A stretch of 64,000 nt of DNA from Adhaeribacter pallidiroseus. Its GTDB lineage: Bacteria > Bacteroidota > Bacteroidia > Cytophagales > Hymenobacteraceae. The DNA is taken from positions 6,014,001-6,078,000 of the forward strand of contig NZ_QASA01000001.1 in assembly GCF_003340495.1 (NCBI RefSeq), written 5' to 3'. Positions within the stretch are counted from its first letter, which is position 1. Each line of letters begins with the position of its first letter. Made by a program: the position numbers and the translations under genes. This document shows, piece after piece, positions 27,976 to 36,815 of this stretch. The notes under the pieces are model-generated. The model was given only the letters and a program-made list of their open reading frames with translations. It was not told where the DNA came from and made no database searches.

Positions 27976-28306
27976 AAGCAGCCGTAAAATTTAAAAATTT
28001 AAAAAAGGATGCCCAAGTGGGTATCCTTTTTTTGTATAGTCTAAAACCTAGCAGCAGAATCTATTCTTAATTTGCTAATTTTTTTAAATTTTACTTCGGG
28101 TTTAAACTTTGTACTTGGCTCGGAAGTAATTATCGGGGCAGCATAACTATTTGCATGCATTTTTGTTACTCTTCGTAAACTTAAATTACCGGCTGCTTCC
28201 CCGATAAAAGAGTTAAAAGTGTTTTCAGAGAAAATCCCTACTAAACTTCTAAAATAACATGTTACTTTGCGATACGGCGCCAGCCGACCACCAAAAATGC
28301 CTCCGA
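27976..28306. other. Intergenic region between rimO and bshC
   Basis: It holds the rimO terminator and two TTTAAATTT-type motifs. No exact promoter motif for bshC was found. Confidence 0.6.
28002..28033 (+). terminator. Terminator after rimO
   Basis: GGATGCCCA and TGGGTATCC pair (one G-T) around AG, with A-run and T-run flanks. Confidence 0.88.
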
Positions 28307-29869
28307 ATGAAAATTTCGCAATTAGATTACAGTGCTACCAACGCTTTTTCGTCGCTTGTAATTGATTATTTACAGCAAAATTCCAAGCTAGCTCCTTTTT
28401 ATCATCGTTTCCCAACGCCCGAAAACCTGAAAGAACAGCTCACCGAAAAACAATTTACCCCGGAGCAGCGGAACTTACTGTGTCAGGAATTAGAGCGCCA
28501 ATACGCTTCTTTGTCCGAAGTGCCCGCTAAGGTTCGGAAAAACCTGGATTTGCTGCAACAACCCAATACGTTTACCATTACCACCGGGCACCAATTAAGC
28601 CTTTTTACCGGTCCGCTTTATTTTATTTACAAAATAATAAGCGCCATTAAAACGGCGGAGCACCTGCAAGAGCAATATCCCGCGTATAACTTTGTGCCGA
28701 TTTATTGGATGGCCACCGAAGATCACGATTTTGCTGAGATTAATCATTTTACTTTGTTCGGTAAACCTTACGCCTGGGAAACTGATCAAAAAGGAGCCGT
28801 AGGTCGTTTTAAAACCGATACTATTTTTTCGTTAATTGAATCCCTACCCGAAAATTACCCGCTTTTTGAACAAGCGTACACCAAGTTTGATACCTTAGCC
28901 GCCGCTACCCGCTTTTTGGCGAACGAGCTTTTTGGCGAATTTGGTTTAATCAGCATCGATGCCGATGCACCAGCCTTAAAACAAGCTTTAAAGCCAGTAA
29001 TTACGAAAGAGTTAACAGAACAAACGGCGTACAAACTGGTAACCGCCACTAACGAAAAACTAGCCACCGCCGGTTATAAAACGCAAGTAACTCCGCGCGA
29101 AATCAACTTATTTTACCTGGATGATAACGTGCGCGAACGATTGGTTCGGGAAGAAGACCACTACCGGGTTTTAAACACCAATTTAACTTTTAGCCAGGAA
29201 GAAATTTTAAATTTAGTTGAAACCCAACCGGAAAAATTTAGCCCGAACGTAATTCTACGGCCGCTTTACGAAGAAATTTTACTGCCTAATTTGTGTTACA
29301 TCGGCGGTGGCGCCGAGATTGCGTACTGGTTCCAGCTGAAAGATTTGTTCGATTATTACCAGGTTTCTTTCCCGGCTTTAATGTTGCGAAATTCCGGTTT
29401 GTACATTGCCAAAAATCACGCAGCCCGGATGCAGAAACTAGGTTTGCAACCCACCGATTTGTTTCAGGATTTACCGACGCTTAAAAAACAGGTAACCGCC
29501 GCTTACCAAGACGAAGAATTGCACCTGAACGAAGAAAAGAAACAAGTGGAAGCGGCTTTTGCCCAAGTAGAAAAGTTGGCCGCCGCCATTGACCCGACCT
29601 TAACCAAAACCGTAGCAGCCGAAGCGCAAAAGGCTTTTAACGCTTTAACCGTACTGGAAAAGAAAATTGTAAAAGCCAACGATACCAAGTACGAGACGGT
29701 CTATAATCAGCTTACTTCTTTAAAAGATAAATTATTCCCGAACGGCACCTTGCAGGAACGCATCGATAACCTGCTAACTTACCAGACCAATAATCCAAAT
29801 TTTATTCAACACGTGTACGAGGCTTTTGAGCCTTTTGCCGCTAAGTTTACCATTCTGGAAGAAGAATAA
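28307..29869 (+). CDS. bshC: Bacillithiol biosynthesis cysteine-adding enzyme BshC
   Basis: 520 residues from MKISQLDYSATNAFS (28307); an upstream in-frame ATG at 28259 would add 16 unrelated residues. BshC adds cysteine to GlcN-malate to finish bacillithiol, the glutathione substitute of Firmicutes and Bacteroidota. Recognisable parts are TITTGHQLSLFTGPLYFIYK, IYWMATEDHDFAEINH and YIGGGAEIAYWFQLKDLFD, and a C-terminal coiled coil (about 420-500, rich in Glu/Lys/Ala). bshA and bshB are not in the window. The cyclo-ligase gene begins 3 bp after the stop, so the two form an operon. Confidence 0.93.
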   Translation: MKISQLDYSATNAFSSLVIDYLQQNSKLAPFYHRFPTPENLKEQLTEKQFTPEQRNLLCQELERQYASLSEVPAKVRKNLDLLQQPNTFTITTGHQLSLFTGPLYFIYKIISAIKTAEHLQEQYPAYNFVPIYWMATEDHDFAEINHFTLFGKPYAWETDQKGAVGRFKTDTIFSLIESLPENYPLFEQAYTKFDTLAAATRFLANELFGEFGLISIDADAPALKQALKPVITKELTEQTAYKLVTATNEKLATAGYKTQVTPREINLFYLDDNVRERLVREEDHYRVLNTNLTFSQEEILNLVETQPEKFSPNVILRPLYEEILLPNLCYIGGGAEIAYWFQLKDLFDYYQVSFPALMLRNSGLYIAKNHAARMQKLGLQPTDLFQDLPTLKKQVTAAYQDEELHLNEEKKQVEAAFAQVEKLAAAIDPTLTKTVAAEAQKAFNALTVLEKKIVKANDTKYETVYNQLTSLKDKLFPNGTLQERIDNLLTYQTNNPNFIQHVYEAFEPFAAKFTILEEE

Positions 29870-29872
29870 ATA

Positions 29873-30451
29873 ATGCAGAAAGCAACGCTGCGCCAGGAAA
29901 TGCTGCTAAAACGCCAAAGCTATTTGCCCGCCGAAATTACGGCGCGCAGTCAGCAGATTTGTCAGCAATTTTTTAAAAATTTCCCGGTAAGCGGCTTACG
30001 TACCATTCATGTTTTTTTACCGATTGCCTCCAAAAATGAAGTAAACACTTGGTTTATCATTCAGCATTTACAAGCTAATTTTCCGGATATTAAAATTGCC
30101 GTACCGGTTACCGATGGAGCTAATCAAACGCTTTCGCATGGTTTACTTACGCCCGAAACGGATTTACAATCAAATAAATGGGGAATTCCGGAGCCTGTTA
30201 AGGCGACTGGTGTAACGGAATCTTTAATGGACTTGGTACTGGTACCATTGCTGGCTTTCGATGAAAAAGGACACCGGGTAGGCTATGGCAAAGGCTATTA
30301 CGACCGTTTTTTAAATTTATGCCGACCCGATACGATTTCAGTTGGTTTATCTTTAGAAGAACTGCCTGTTCCCTTAATTCAGGATATCCACGAAGGAGAT
30401 CATACTTTGCAGTTTGTCGTAACACCTGCTACTATTTATTTCTTTACTTAA
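29873..30451 (+). CDS. 5-formyltetrahydrofolate cyclo-ligase
   Basis: 192 residues. It converts 5-formyl-THF to 5,10-methenyl-THF with ATP (ygfA/MTHFS family). The signature GHRVGYGKGYYDRFL near 140-155 holds the nucleotide and folate contacts; the N-terminus KATLRQEMLLKRQSY and LVPLLAFDEKG are also typical. It starts 3 bp after bshC. Confidence 0.92.
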   Translation: MQKATLRQEMLLKRQSYLPAEITARSQQICQQFFKNFPVSGLRTIHVFLPIASKNEVNTWFIIQHLQANFPDIKIAVPVTDGANQTLSHGLLTPETDLQSNKWGIPEPVKATGVTESLMDLVLVPLLAFDEKGHRVGYGKGYYDRFLNLCRPDTISVGLSLEELPVPLIQDIHEGDHTLQFVVTPATIYFFT

Positions 30452-30514
30452 AAATAGAGCGTAGCAGGGTAAAAATTTAAAAATTTACCCAGCCTTGCTG
30501 GTCTAAATATATTT

Positions 30515-31159
30515 ATGCAACAAAAAGATACAACGCTGTATTACATCTACGATGCCTTGTGCGGCTGGTGTTATGGGTTTGGCCCGGTAATCGTAAAACT
30601 GCACGAAAAATACACCGATTCATTAGAATTTAAGGTTATAAGCGGCGGTATGATTACGGGTAGCCGGGTAGGGCCCATAACCAACATGGCTACGTACATT
30701 AGACAGGCCAGCCCCAGGGTAACCGAAACAACCGGGGTAACTTTTGGGGAAGCTTACTTAAACGGGTTACTGTCGGATGTTACGTACATCAGTAATTCTA
30801 CGCCGCCGGCCATCGCCCTTTGTATCTTAAAAGAAGCGCAACCTGGTAAGCAGGTAACATGGGCCCACGCCATTCAAAAACTCATGTTTCAGGGAGGAAA
30901 AAGTTTAAACGAACCAACGGCTTATCTGCCATTAGCCGAACAAGCGGAGATTTCTGCCGAAACTTTTACCCAAAAATTTGCGGACCCAGCTTATTTGGCT
31001 AAAGCACAGGAAGAATTTGCCGGGGCCCAGCAATGGGGTATTACGGGTTTCCCGGCGGTAGTGCTGCAAAAGCAGGATCAATTGTACTTGGTAGCGAACG
31101 GGTTTGTTCCTTATAATCAGATAAGTGCTACCATAAACAAAGTGCTTTCGGAAGAATAA
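30515..31159 (+). CDS. DsbA-family thiol oxidoreductase
   Basis: 214 residues. A thioredoxin fold with an inserted helical domain. The N-terminal strand LYYIYDALCGWCYGFGPV carries the Cys16-Gly-Trp-Cys19 redox pair, and the cis-Pro loop is GITGFPAVVL near 175. No signal peptide, so it acts in the cytoplasm, as in FrnE-like proteins. It sits 63 bp after the cyclo-ligase and just before the MarR/Old Yellow Enzyme locus, which suggests thiol-stress chemistry (inference). Confidence 0.88.
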   Translation: MQQKDTTLYYIYDALCGWCYGFGPVIVKLHEKYTDSLEFKVISGGMITGSRVGPITNMATYIRQASPRVTETTGVTFGEAYLNGLLSDVTYISNSTPPAIALCILKEAQPGKQVTWAHAIQKLMFQGGKSLNEPTAYLPLAEQAEISAETFTQKFADPAYLAKAQEEFAGAQQWGITGFPAVVLQKQDQLYLVANGFVPYNQISATINKVLSEE

Positions 31160-31191
31160 TTTAAAAATTTAAAACATTGTAGTTACCATTG

Positions 31192-31221
31192 TTGTATATA
31201 CAAATATAGCTTGTACCTTTA
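31192..31221 (+). promoter_or_regulatory. marR promoter with overlapping palindromic operator
   Basis: TTGTATATACAA (31192-31203) is a perfect 12-nt palindrome. Its first TTG also forms a -33 element, followed after 19 nt by TACCTTTA (31214-31221), one base from the -7 consensus. A repressor on the palindrome would block the promoter. The same palindrome recurs after marR. Confidence 0.7.
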
Positions 31222-31253
31222 GGTCAGTAGTTTAACCATTACCTTAAACCGTT

Positions 31254-31703
31254 TTGAAACTCGAAGACGAAATAAAACAGAAAAGCTTTAAATCGCCGTA
31301 CCACCGGATGATGGTAAACATTATGTTTACGGGCAATTTTCTGCAAAAGCGGTTGCTATGTATGATGCGCGAATTCAATATTTCGCCCCAGCAGCACAAT
31401 GTATTAAGTATTTTGCGGGGCCAGCATCCCGATCCTTGTTCTTTGGGCGATATTCAGGAGCGCATGCTCGACCGTATGAGCAACGCGACCCGCTTAGTAG
31501 ATAAACTGCTCGAAAAAGATTTGGTGGCTCGCTGCCAATGCCCTAATAACCGCCGCAAAATTGAAATTACCATTACCGAGGCGGGCTTAGCTTTATTAAA
31601 GCAAATAGAAGCAAAAATTCCTCCCTTCGAAGAGTTGTTCCCGGCCATTAGTTCCGAGGAAGCTAGTGCATTGGGGCAGTTGTTAGATAAATCGCGGGAG
31701 TAA
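31254..31703 (+). CDS. MarR-family transcriptional regulator
   Basis: 149 residues from TTG 31254. A winged-helix dimeric regulator: the HTH covers about 44-90 (SPQQHNVLSILRGQ, CSLGDIQERMLDRMSNATRL) and the wing is CQCPNNRRKIEITITEAG. Cys36, Cys62, Cys94 and Cys96 are candidates for thiol-based sensing, with two of them at the wing. The same 12-nt palindrome occurs 51 nt upstream of its start and again between it and the Old Yellow Enzyme gene, so it probably represses both. A MhqR/OhrR-like role is an inference. Confidence 0.9.
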   Translation: MKLEDEIKQKSFKSPYHRMMVNIMFTGNFLQKRLLCMMREFNISPQQHNVLSILRGQHPDPCSLGDIQERMLDRMSNATRLVDKLLEKDLVARCQCPNNRRKIEITITEAGLALLKQIEAKIPPFEELFPAISSEEASALGQLLDKSRE

Positions 31704-31721
31704 AAAATTTTAAACAAAAAC

Positions 31722-31748
31722 TTGTATATACAACTATTGTAATCACAA
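31722..31748 (+). promoter_or_regulatory. Second MarR operator, upstream of the Old Yellow Enzyme gene
   Basis: TTGTATATACAA (31722-31733) is identical to the site before marR. Four bases later TTGTAATCACAA (31737-31748) repeats the outer half-sites TTGT and ACAA. The pair ends 26 nt before the ATG at 31775. Confidence 0.7.
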
Positions 31749-31774
31749 AAATTAAAAAATTAACAAAAAAAAAC

Positions 31775-32881
31775 ATGGAAAATCAACCACTTTTAACTTC
31801 TTACCAATTAGGTCCTTTCGCTTTAAAAAACCGGGTAGTAATGGCTCCCATGACGCGGAGCCGGGCCGCTAATCCTGATAACGCTGCTACTAAGTTAACC
31901 GCCCAGTATTACGAGCAACGGGCTTCGGCCGGTTTAATTATTTCGGAAGGTACGCAAGTAAGTGCCCAGGGCGTAGGTTACATTAATACGCCCGGTATTT
32001 ACTCCGAAGCGCAGGTAAAAGGCTGGCAACTGGTAACCAACGCCGTACACGCGAAAGAAGGAAAAATATTTGCGCAGTTATGGCACGTCGGCCGGATTTC
32101 GCACCCCGACTTTCATAACGGTGAACTGCCGGTGGCGCCTTCGGCCATTAACCCGAACGATAAATCTTTTACCCCGCTGGGTTTTAAAGATACGGTAACG
32201 CCTCGCGCCCTGGAAACCCACGAAGTACAAGCCATTGTACAGGATTTTAAAAAAGCTGCCGCCAATGCATTAGAAGCAGGCTTTGATGGGGTAGAACTAC
32301 ACGCCAGTAATGGCTATTTATTTCAGCAGTTTTTCAACAAAGTATCGAACCAGCGCACCGACCAATACGGCGGCTCCATCGAAAACCGGGCGCGTTTTTT
32401 ATTCGAAACCCTGGAGGCGCTGAAAGAAGTAATTAGTTTAAATAAAGTAGGCATACGGCTTAATCCATCGTTGCACGGCATGAGCGGCATTACCATCGAC
32501 GAAGAAACTATTCCGACTTTTGAATACATTGTACAGCGTTTAAACGACTACCACCTGGCTTACGTGCATTTATCGGAGCCCTTTACGCCCGTAGAAAACG
32601 TACCTTACGCGGTTACCGAAATTGCGAAGCACTTCCGGCCTTTATACAACGGTACTTTAATCATTAACAAAGGCTTTAGCCAGGAAACCGGTAACCAAAT
32701 AATTGCCGCTGGTTTAGCGGATTTAGTAGCTTTTGGCGTACCGTTTATTGCTAATCCGGATTTACCGGAACGTTTTGCCCAAAATGTGGAATTAAATGCA
32801 CCTGATAAAAATACTTTTTACGCCGGCGACGAAAACGGTTACATCGACTATCCGGCGTTAACGGAAGTAGAAGCCATCTAA
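31775..32881 (+). CDS. Old Yellow Enzyme-type alkene reductase (NemA-like)
   Basis: 368 residues. An FMN TIM barrel that reduces activated C=C bonds of enals, enones, maleimides and nitro-compounds. It has the family start LGPFALKNRVVMAPMTRSRA, FAQLWHVGRISHPDF, the substrate-binding His/Asn in GVELHASNGYLFQQFF, and NQRTDQYGGSIENRARFLFE. The last part NPDLPERFAQN is typical of the NemA/XenA subgroup. The preceding double operator predicts induction by electrophiles. Strong terminator follows. Confidence 0.95.
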   Translation: MENQPLLTSYQLGPFALKNRVVMAPMTRSRAANPDNAATKLTAQYYEQRASAGLIISEGTQVSAQGVGYINTPGIYSEAQVKGWQLVTNAVHAKEGKIFAQLWHVGRISHPDFHNGELPVAPSAINPNDKSFTPLGFKDTVTPRALETHEVQAIVQDFKKAAANALEAGFDGVELHASNGYLFQQFFNKVSNQRTDQYGGSIENRARFLFETLEALKEVISLNKVGIRLNPSLHGMSGITIDEETIPTFEYIVQRLNDYHLAYVHLSEPFTPVENVPYAVTEIAKHFRPLYNGTLIINKGFSQETGNQIIAAGLADLVAFGVPFIANPDLPERFAQNVELNAPDKNTFYAGDENGYIDYPALTEVEAI

Positions 32882-32907
32882 TTTTTTAAATTTTTGTTTT
32901 ATGTTCG

Positions 32908-32940
32908 AGGCCGGCTGGATTATTTCCGCCGGCCTTTTTT
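32908..32940 (+). terminator. Terminator after the Old Yellow Enzyme gene
   Basis: GGCCGGC and GCCGGCC flank a 12-nt loop, followed by T6. Confidence 0.9.
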
Positions 32941-33044
32941 AGTAAATTGTTTCTCAGGCAGAATTAAAACAAACGCGTAGTTTACGGGTATTAAGTAGAT
33001 TAATAGATTTCTAGGCTCTGATTTTTTAAATTTTAACTAAAATT

Positions 33045-34082
33045 ATGAAATACAACTTATTAGGAAATACCGGGGTGCTGGTTTCGGAACTGTGCTTCGG
33101 TACCATGACTTTCGGGGGACAAGGTTATTGGGAGGCCATTGGCAAGCAAACCCAGGACGAAGCCACCAACTTATTGAAATCCGTTGTTGATGCAGGCATC
33201 AATTTTATTGATACGGCTAACGTGTACTCCTTCGGGCAATCCGAGCAATTACTGGGCGAAGGCATAAAACAGGCCGGTCTGGCGCGCAACGAGTTGTTTA
33301 TTGCTACCAAAGTGCGGGGCCGCATGGCGCCCGGCGTTAACCAAATTGGCTTATCGCGCTATCATATCATGCAATCCGTAGAAGAAAGTTTGCAGCGCCT
33401 GCAACTAGATCATATTGATTTGCTGTATGTGCACGGCGTAGATGCGGTAACTTCGGTAGAGCAAATTGTACACAGCCTGCACGATGTGGTTACCAGCGGC
33501 AAGGTGCGGTACGTGGGCGTATGTAACTGGCCGGCCTGGATGGTGATGAAAGCCCTGGGTATTGCGAAACAGCGCGGCTGGCACGAGTTTGTGGCCATGC
33601 AGTATTTTTACGCGGCCGCTAACCGCGATGTGGAGCAAGAATTAATTCCGTTGGCTCTGGAAGAACAAGTAGGTTTTATGCCTTGGAGCCCGCTGGCCGG
33701 TGGCTTTTTATCCGGCAAATTTACCCGCAACCAAACCAACACCGGCGGTCAATCGCGGCGCGACTCTTTTGACTTTCCGGTGATTGATAAAGAAAAAGCC
33801 TACGATGTTATTGATGTATTGATTCGTTTAGGCGAAAGCTATAACGTATCGGCGGCGGAAATAGCTTTAGCTTGGGTGCGGCAGCAAAAAGGCGTAACCA
33901 GCACCATTATCGGGGCAAAAACGCCGGAACAATTAGCCTCTAACATTCACTCCACAACTTTCGAACTCTCAGCTACAGATTTAGATGAACTAAATGCCGT
34001 AAGTTTACCGGAAAAAAGATATCCGGGCTGGATGGTAGAACGGCAAATGGGCGACCGTTTACCAGCAGCGGATAAAAAATAA
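33045..34082 (+). CDS. Aldo/keto reductase
   Basis: 345 residues. An NADPH-dependent TIM-barrel reductase with the full catalytic tetrad: Asp56, Tyr61 (FIDTANVYSFGQSE), Lys89 (LFIATKVRG) and His130 (LLYVHGVD). C-terminal nucleotide-binding TSTIIGAKTPEQL is present. The start MKYNLLGNTGVLVSELCFGT resembles YajO/PhdY-type members acting on aldehydes and ketones; the substrate is unknown. It is a separate unit between two terminators next to the electrophile-response genes. Confidence 0.93.
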   Translation: MKYNLLGNTGVLVSELCFGTMTFGGQGYWEAIGKQTQDEATNLLKSVVDAGINFIDTANVYSFGQSEQLLGEGIKQAGLARNELFIATKVRGRMAPGVNQIGLSRYHIMQSVEESLQRLQLDHIDLLYVHGVDAVTSVEQIVHSLHDVVTSGKVRYVGVCNWPAWMVMKALGIAKQRGWHEFVAMQYFYAAANRDVEQELIPLALEEQVGFMPWSPLAGGFLSGKFTRNQTNTGGQSRRDSFDFPVIDKEKAYDVIDVLIRLGESYNVSAAEIALAWVRQQKGVTSTIIGAKTPEQLASNIHSTTFELSATDLDELNAVSLPEKRYPGWMVERQMGDRLPAADKK

Positions 34083-34090
34083 AAATTTAA

Positions 34091-34129
34091 AAAAAGAAGG
34101 TCCAAGATGATTCCTTGGGACCTTCTTTT
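34091..34129 (+). terminator. Terminator after the aldo/keto reductase gene
   Basis: AAAGAAGGTCC and GGACCTTCTTT pair, with inner AAG/CTT, followed by TTT. One bulge. Confidence 0.85.
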
Positions 34130-34248
34130 AAACAACTAGGTAAAATCCGGTTACTTTTACTATTTGCTATAATGGCATAGGTTTTTGTAACGTAATTATT
34201 TACTCCAATAAAAGTTGAATATCTAATATCTAGTGTCTAATCTCCAAC

Positions 34249-34968
34249 TCATTGAGGATTGGTAGACCACATGCCGGCTTCTTTGATAAATACCCGCCGG
34301 TTTAGTTTAAGCTGAGCAATTACTAATTCGGCCAAATCTTCGGGTTGCATTACTTTTTCAGGGTTGCCGTCGGTGAGTTTGTTTGCGATAGCTAACTCGG
34401 TGGCTACGGTACTGGGTGTTAAGGCGCTTACCCGGATATTATGTTTCCGTACTTCCTGCATCAACGATTCGGTTAGGCCCATTACGCCAAATTTGGAAGC
34501 GCTGTAGGCACTGGTAAGAGCCGCTCCCCGCTGGCCCGCCGTCGACGAAATATTGATAATATCACCGGTTTGGCGTTCAATCATCTCGGGCAGCACGGCG
34601 CGGGTCATGTAATACACGCCTAGTAAATTTACCTTAATAATGTTTTCCCATTCGGTAGGTTCCATCTCCAGGAATTTGGCAAAGGTACCCGTACCGGCAT
34701 TGTTTATTAAAATATCTATGGGGCCCAGATTCTTTTTTATTTGCGTGGCAGCAGCATCTACGGCGTTTCTATTGGCTACATCGGCAACTACAACCGAGGT
34801 TTTAACCCCCAGCCCTTGAATCTGGTTGGCTACGCCCTGTAACTGGCTGGAGTTGCGGGCTAGTAATCCAACGTGTACTCCTTCTTTGGCTAAAGCAATG
34901 GCGATGGCCCGGCCAATGCCTTTTCCGGCGCCGGTAACCAGGGCAATTTTGCCTTTTAATGATTCCAT
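34249..34968 (-). CDS. SDR oxidoreductase, FabG-like
   Basis: 239 residues. A classical short-chain dehydrogenase: cofactor loop [12 protein letters not shown] (12-23), [11 protein letters not shown] (89-92), Asn114, Ser141/Ser142 ([11 protein letters not shown]) and the Tyr155/Lys159 pair (SAYSASKFG). Usually called 3-ketoacyl-ACP reductase, but with no fatty-acid genes nearby a general carbonyl reductase is equally likely. Divergent from the SelW-like gene. Confidence 0.9.
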   Translation of the reverse strand: MESLKGKIALVTGAGKGIGRAIAIALAKEGVHVGLLARNSSQLQGVANQIQGLGVKTSVVVADVANRNAVDAAATQIKKNLGPIDILINNAGTGTFAKFLEMEPTEWENIIKVNLLGVYYMTRAVLPEMIERQTGDIINISSTAGQRGAALTSAYSASKFGVMGLTESLMQEVRKHNIRVSALTPSTVATELAIANKLTDGNPEKVMQPEDLAELVIAQLKLNRRVFIKEAGMWSTNPQ

Positions 34969-35185
34969 ATTTTTAGGTATTTAGTATAACGCTCGTTCTA
35001 AATTAATACAGTAAATATAATTTGTTTACCGGTAACTACTAAGCCTTAGCTTTGTTTGTATACTACGTCCAAAACAAACGTTTTTTTAATTTTTTAGTAG
35101 GTTTCCGCCAAACTATTAATATAACAAAAAGGAAAATCTACGTTACTCCCTGGGTGAACGTACGGAACAACAAAAAGCTAATTAC

Positions 35186-35222
35186 CAGTAACTAACAACT
35201 AATAACTAATAACTAACAACTA
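35186..35222. repeat. Short direct repeats of a TAACTAA unit
   Basis: TAACTAACAACTAA, TAACTAA and TAACTAACAACTA stand next to each other just before the SelW-like start at 35232. It may be a variable-length simple repeat. Confidence 0.55.
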
Positions 35223-35231
35223 TCTACTCCT

Positions 35232-35510
35232 ATGCCTGCGCCTCGTTTAGAAATTAATTACTGCACGCAATGCCGCTGGTTGCTACGGGCTGCCTGGCTC
35301 GCGCAGGAAGTGTTAACTACCTTTGAACTCGAAATGGGCGAAGTGGCCTTAGTGCCGGGCACGGGTGGGGTACTGGATATCCGGCTAAACGATGAATTAA
35401 TTTTCTCGCGCAAAGAGGCGGGCCGTTTTCCGGAAGCGAAAGAAGTTAAACAACTCATCCGCGATATGATTGCCCCCGACAAGCCCCTGGGCCACAGCGA
35501 CCGCAAGTAG
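35232..35510 (+). CDS. SelT/SelW/SelH (Rdx) family protein
   Basis: 92 residues. A thioredoxin-like fold with an N-terminal redox pair Cys11-Thr-Gln-Cys14 (INYCTQCRWLLRAAW); the Sec of eukaryotic SelW is Cys here. GTGGVLDIRLNDELIFSRKE and a FPEAKEVKQLIRD helix complete the Rdx pattern. Role: small thiol oxidoreductase of unknown partner. Hairpin terminator follows. Confidence 0.93.
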   Translation: MPAPRLEINYCTQCRWLLRAAWLAQEVLTTFELEMGEVALVPGTGGVLDIRLNDELIFSRKEAGRFPEAKEVKQLIRDMIAPDKPLGHSDRK

Positions 35511-35524
35511 AACCGGTGCTTATA

Positions 35525-35555
35525 AAAAAAAACTTACCGAAGGGGTAAGTTTTTT
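35525..35555 (+). terminator. Terminator after the SelW-like gene
   Basis: AAAACTTACC and GGTAAGTTTT form the stem around GAAGG, with a T-run. It also faces the convergent VOC gene. Confidence 0.85.
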
Positions 35556-35576
35556 AAATTTTTGCTAAAAAGCAGC

Positions 35577-36050
35577 TTATTCTTTGGCATCGTTTACTTC
35601 TATCCAGTGGCCATCCGGGTCCTGAAAATACACTTGCTTTACGCCGTCAGTGCGTAAAGTATATTCCTGAGGTTTGCCTGCCCAGTTCTCAAATTTAATA
35701 TTGGCTTTATTTAACCGCGCAATAAAATCTTCTACGGAGGCCACGCTAAAGCATAAATGTTCGCCTTTATCGTAGCTGGTTTCACGTTTTTTGCCTTGTA
35801 TTAAATGTAAATGCGCTTTTTCGCCCACGGTAAACCAAGTGTGCAAGCCATCCTTAAAAGGCTCAGGTATTTGTTTTAACTGTAAAAAATTCTCGTAAAA
35901 GCTGGTGGTGGTTTTTAAATCGTTTACGTGCAACGCAATGTGATTGAGCCAGGTAGGTCCGCCGGAAGTAGAACCCGCCGTTTGAGCAAAGGCTTGATTA
36001 TTTTTAAAAAAAAGGCAACTAGCCAGGCAAAGGCAAACTAAATATTTCAT
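35577..36050 (-). CDS. Secreted VOC (glyoxalase-fold) protein
   Basis: 157 residues with a signal peptide (MKYLVCLCLASCLFF to AFAQ), unusual for a VOC protein, which would place it in the periplasm. Paired beta-alpha-beta modules: WLNHIALHVNDLKTTTSFYE with His37, AHLHLIQG, GEHLCFSV with His98, and DPDGHWIEVND with Glu153, arranged as metal ligands. It resembles lactoylglutathione lyase or a ring-cleavage dioxygenase, but substrate is unknown. Confidence 0.88.
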   Translation of the reverse strand: MKYLVCLCLASCLFFKNNQAFAQTAGSTSGGPTWLNHIALHVNDLKTTTSFYENFLQLKQIPEPFKDGLHTWFTVGEKAHLHLIQGKKRETSYDKGEHLCFSVASVEDFIARLNKANIKFENWAGKPQEYTLRTDGVKQVYFQDPDGHWIEVNDAKE

Positions 36051-36268
36051 AAAGAGAGGTTAAGATTTTTGATCAGTTACGAAGATAGAAAATTATTACG
36101 CTTCACAACCGAATGGCTGGTCAAATTGATTTAAAAAGTTTGATTCCCGTTTTAGATTTGCTGTTTCATTTGTAATAAAGATTTGTAACTTAGCGTTAAT
36201 TAATTTATTCAATAAAAACACTGGTAAGTACTACAAAGTAGTTTTTTGCTTGTAAAATCGCTCGGTTT

Positions 36269-36745
36269 ATGGATGTCTTAAATCAGCAGTATAAATTGAT
36301 GCAAAGTGCCCGGGCCGTTTTGTTTAGTTATTTGGATACGGTAACCATCGCGCATTTTACGGAAGAATTACTCACTTTTGGGGCCAGCAGTATGCGCCAT
36401 TTATTGGTACACACGGCTAACACGTACCAGTTTTGGTTAGGTGGTTTTGCGCAAATCCAGGAATTACCTATAATTCAACCATTAACGGTGATTAATATAA
36501 ATGAGGTACGCCGGATTTTTCGGGATGTAAACGAGTTAACCGAAAAGTTTTTAGAGCATTTTCAGGATAAGTGGCTAACCCCGGTTATTGGCGAAATACC
36601 CTGGCGGAAAACAACGAAAGAAGCCACGCCGCTGGCGCTATTTACGCACGTAATTACCCACGAATGCCATCATAAAGGCCAGGTAGTTTCCATGAGCCGG
36701 CAATTAGGTTATACGCCACCCGATTCGGACTTGCTCCGGTTTTAA
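36269..36745 (+). CDS. DinB-family four-helix metal-binding protein
   Basis: 158 residues. Helices carry the expected His ligands: SSMRHLLVHTANTYQFW (His44/His48 region) and VITHECHHKGQVVSMSRQLG (His131, His134, His135). LGYTPPDSDLLRF is a typical DinB end. In Firmicutes and Bacteroidota such proteins are often thiol (bacillithiol/mycothiol)-dependent transferases, which would fit bshC in the neighbourhood (inference). Confidence 0.9.
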   Translation: MDVLNQQYKLMQSARAVLFSYLDTVTIAHFTEELLTFGASSMRHLLVHTANTYQFWLGGFAQIQELPIIQPLTVININEVRRIFRDVNELTEKFLEHFQDKWLTPVIGEIPWRKTTKEATPLALFTHVITHECHHKGQVVSMSRQLGYTPPDSDLLRF

Positions 36746-36815
36746 AGTAACTTTTATTAAGCTTAAAAGTTAAAGAAAAGAAAGAGAGTTTTGTAAACAT
36801 TTAAACTGAATAATC

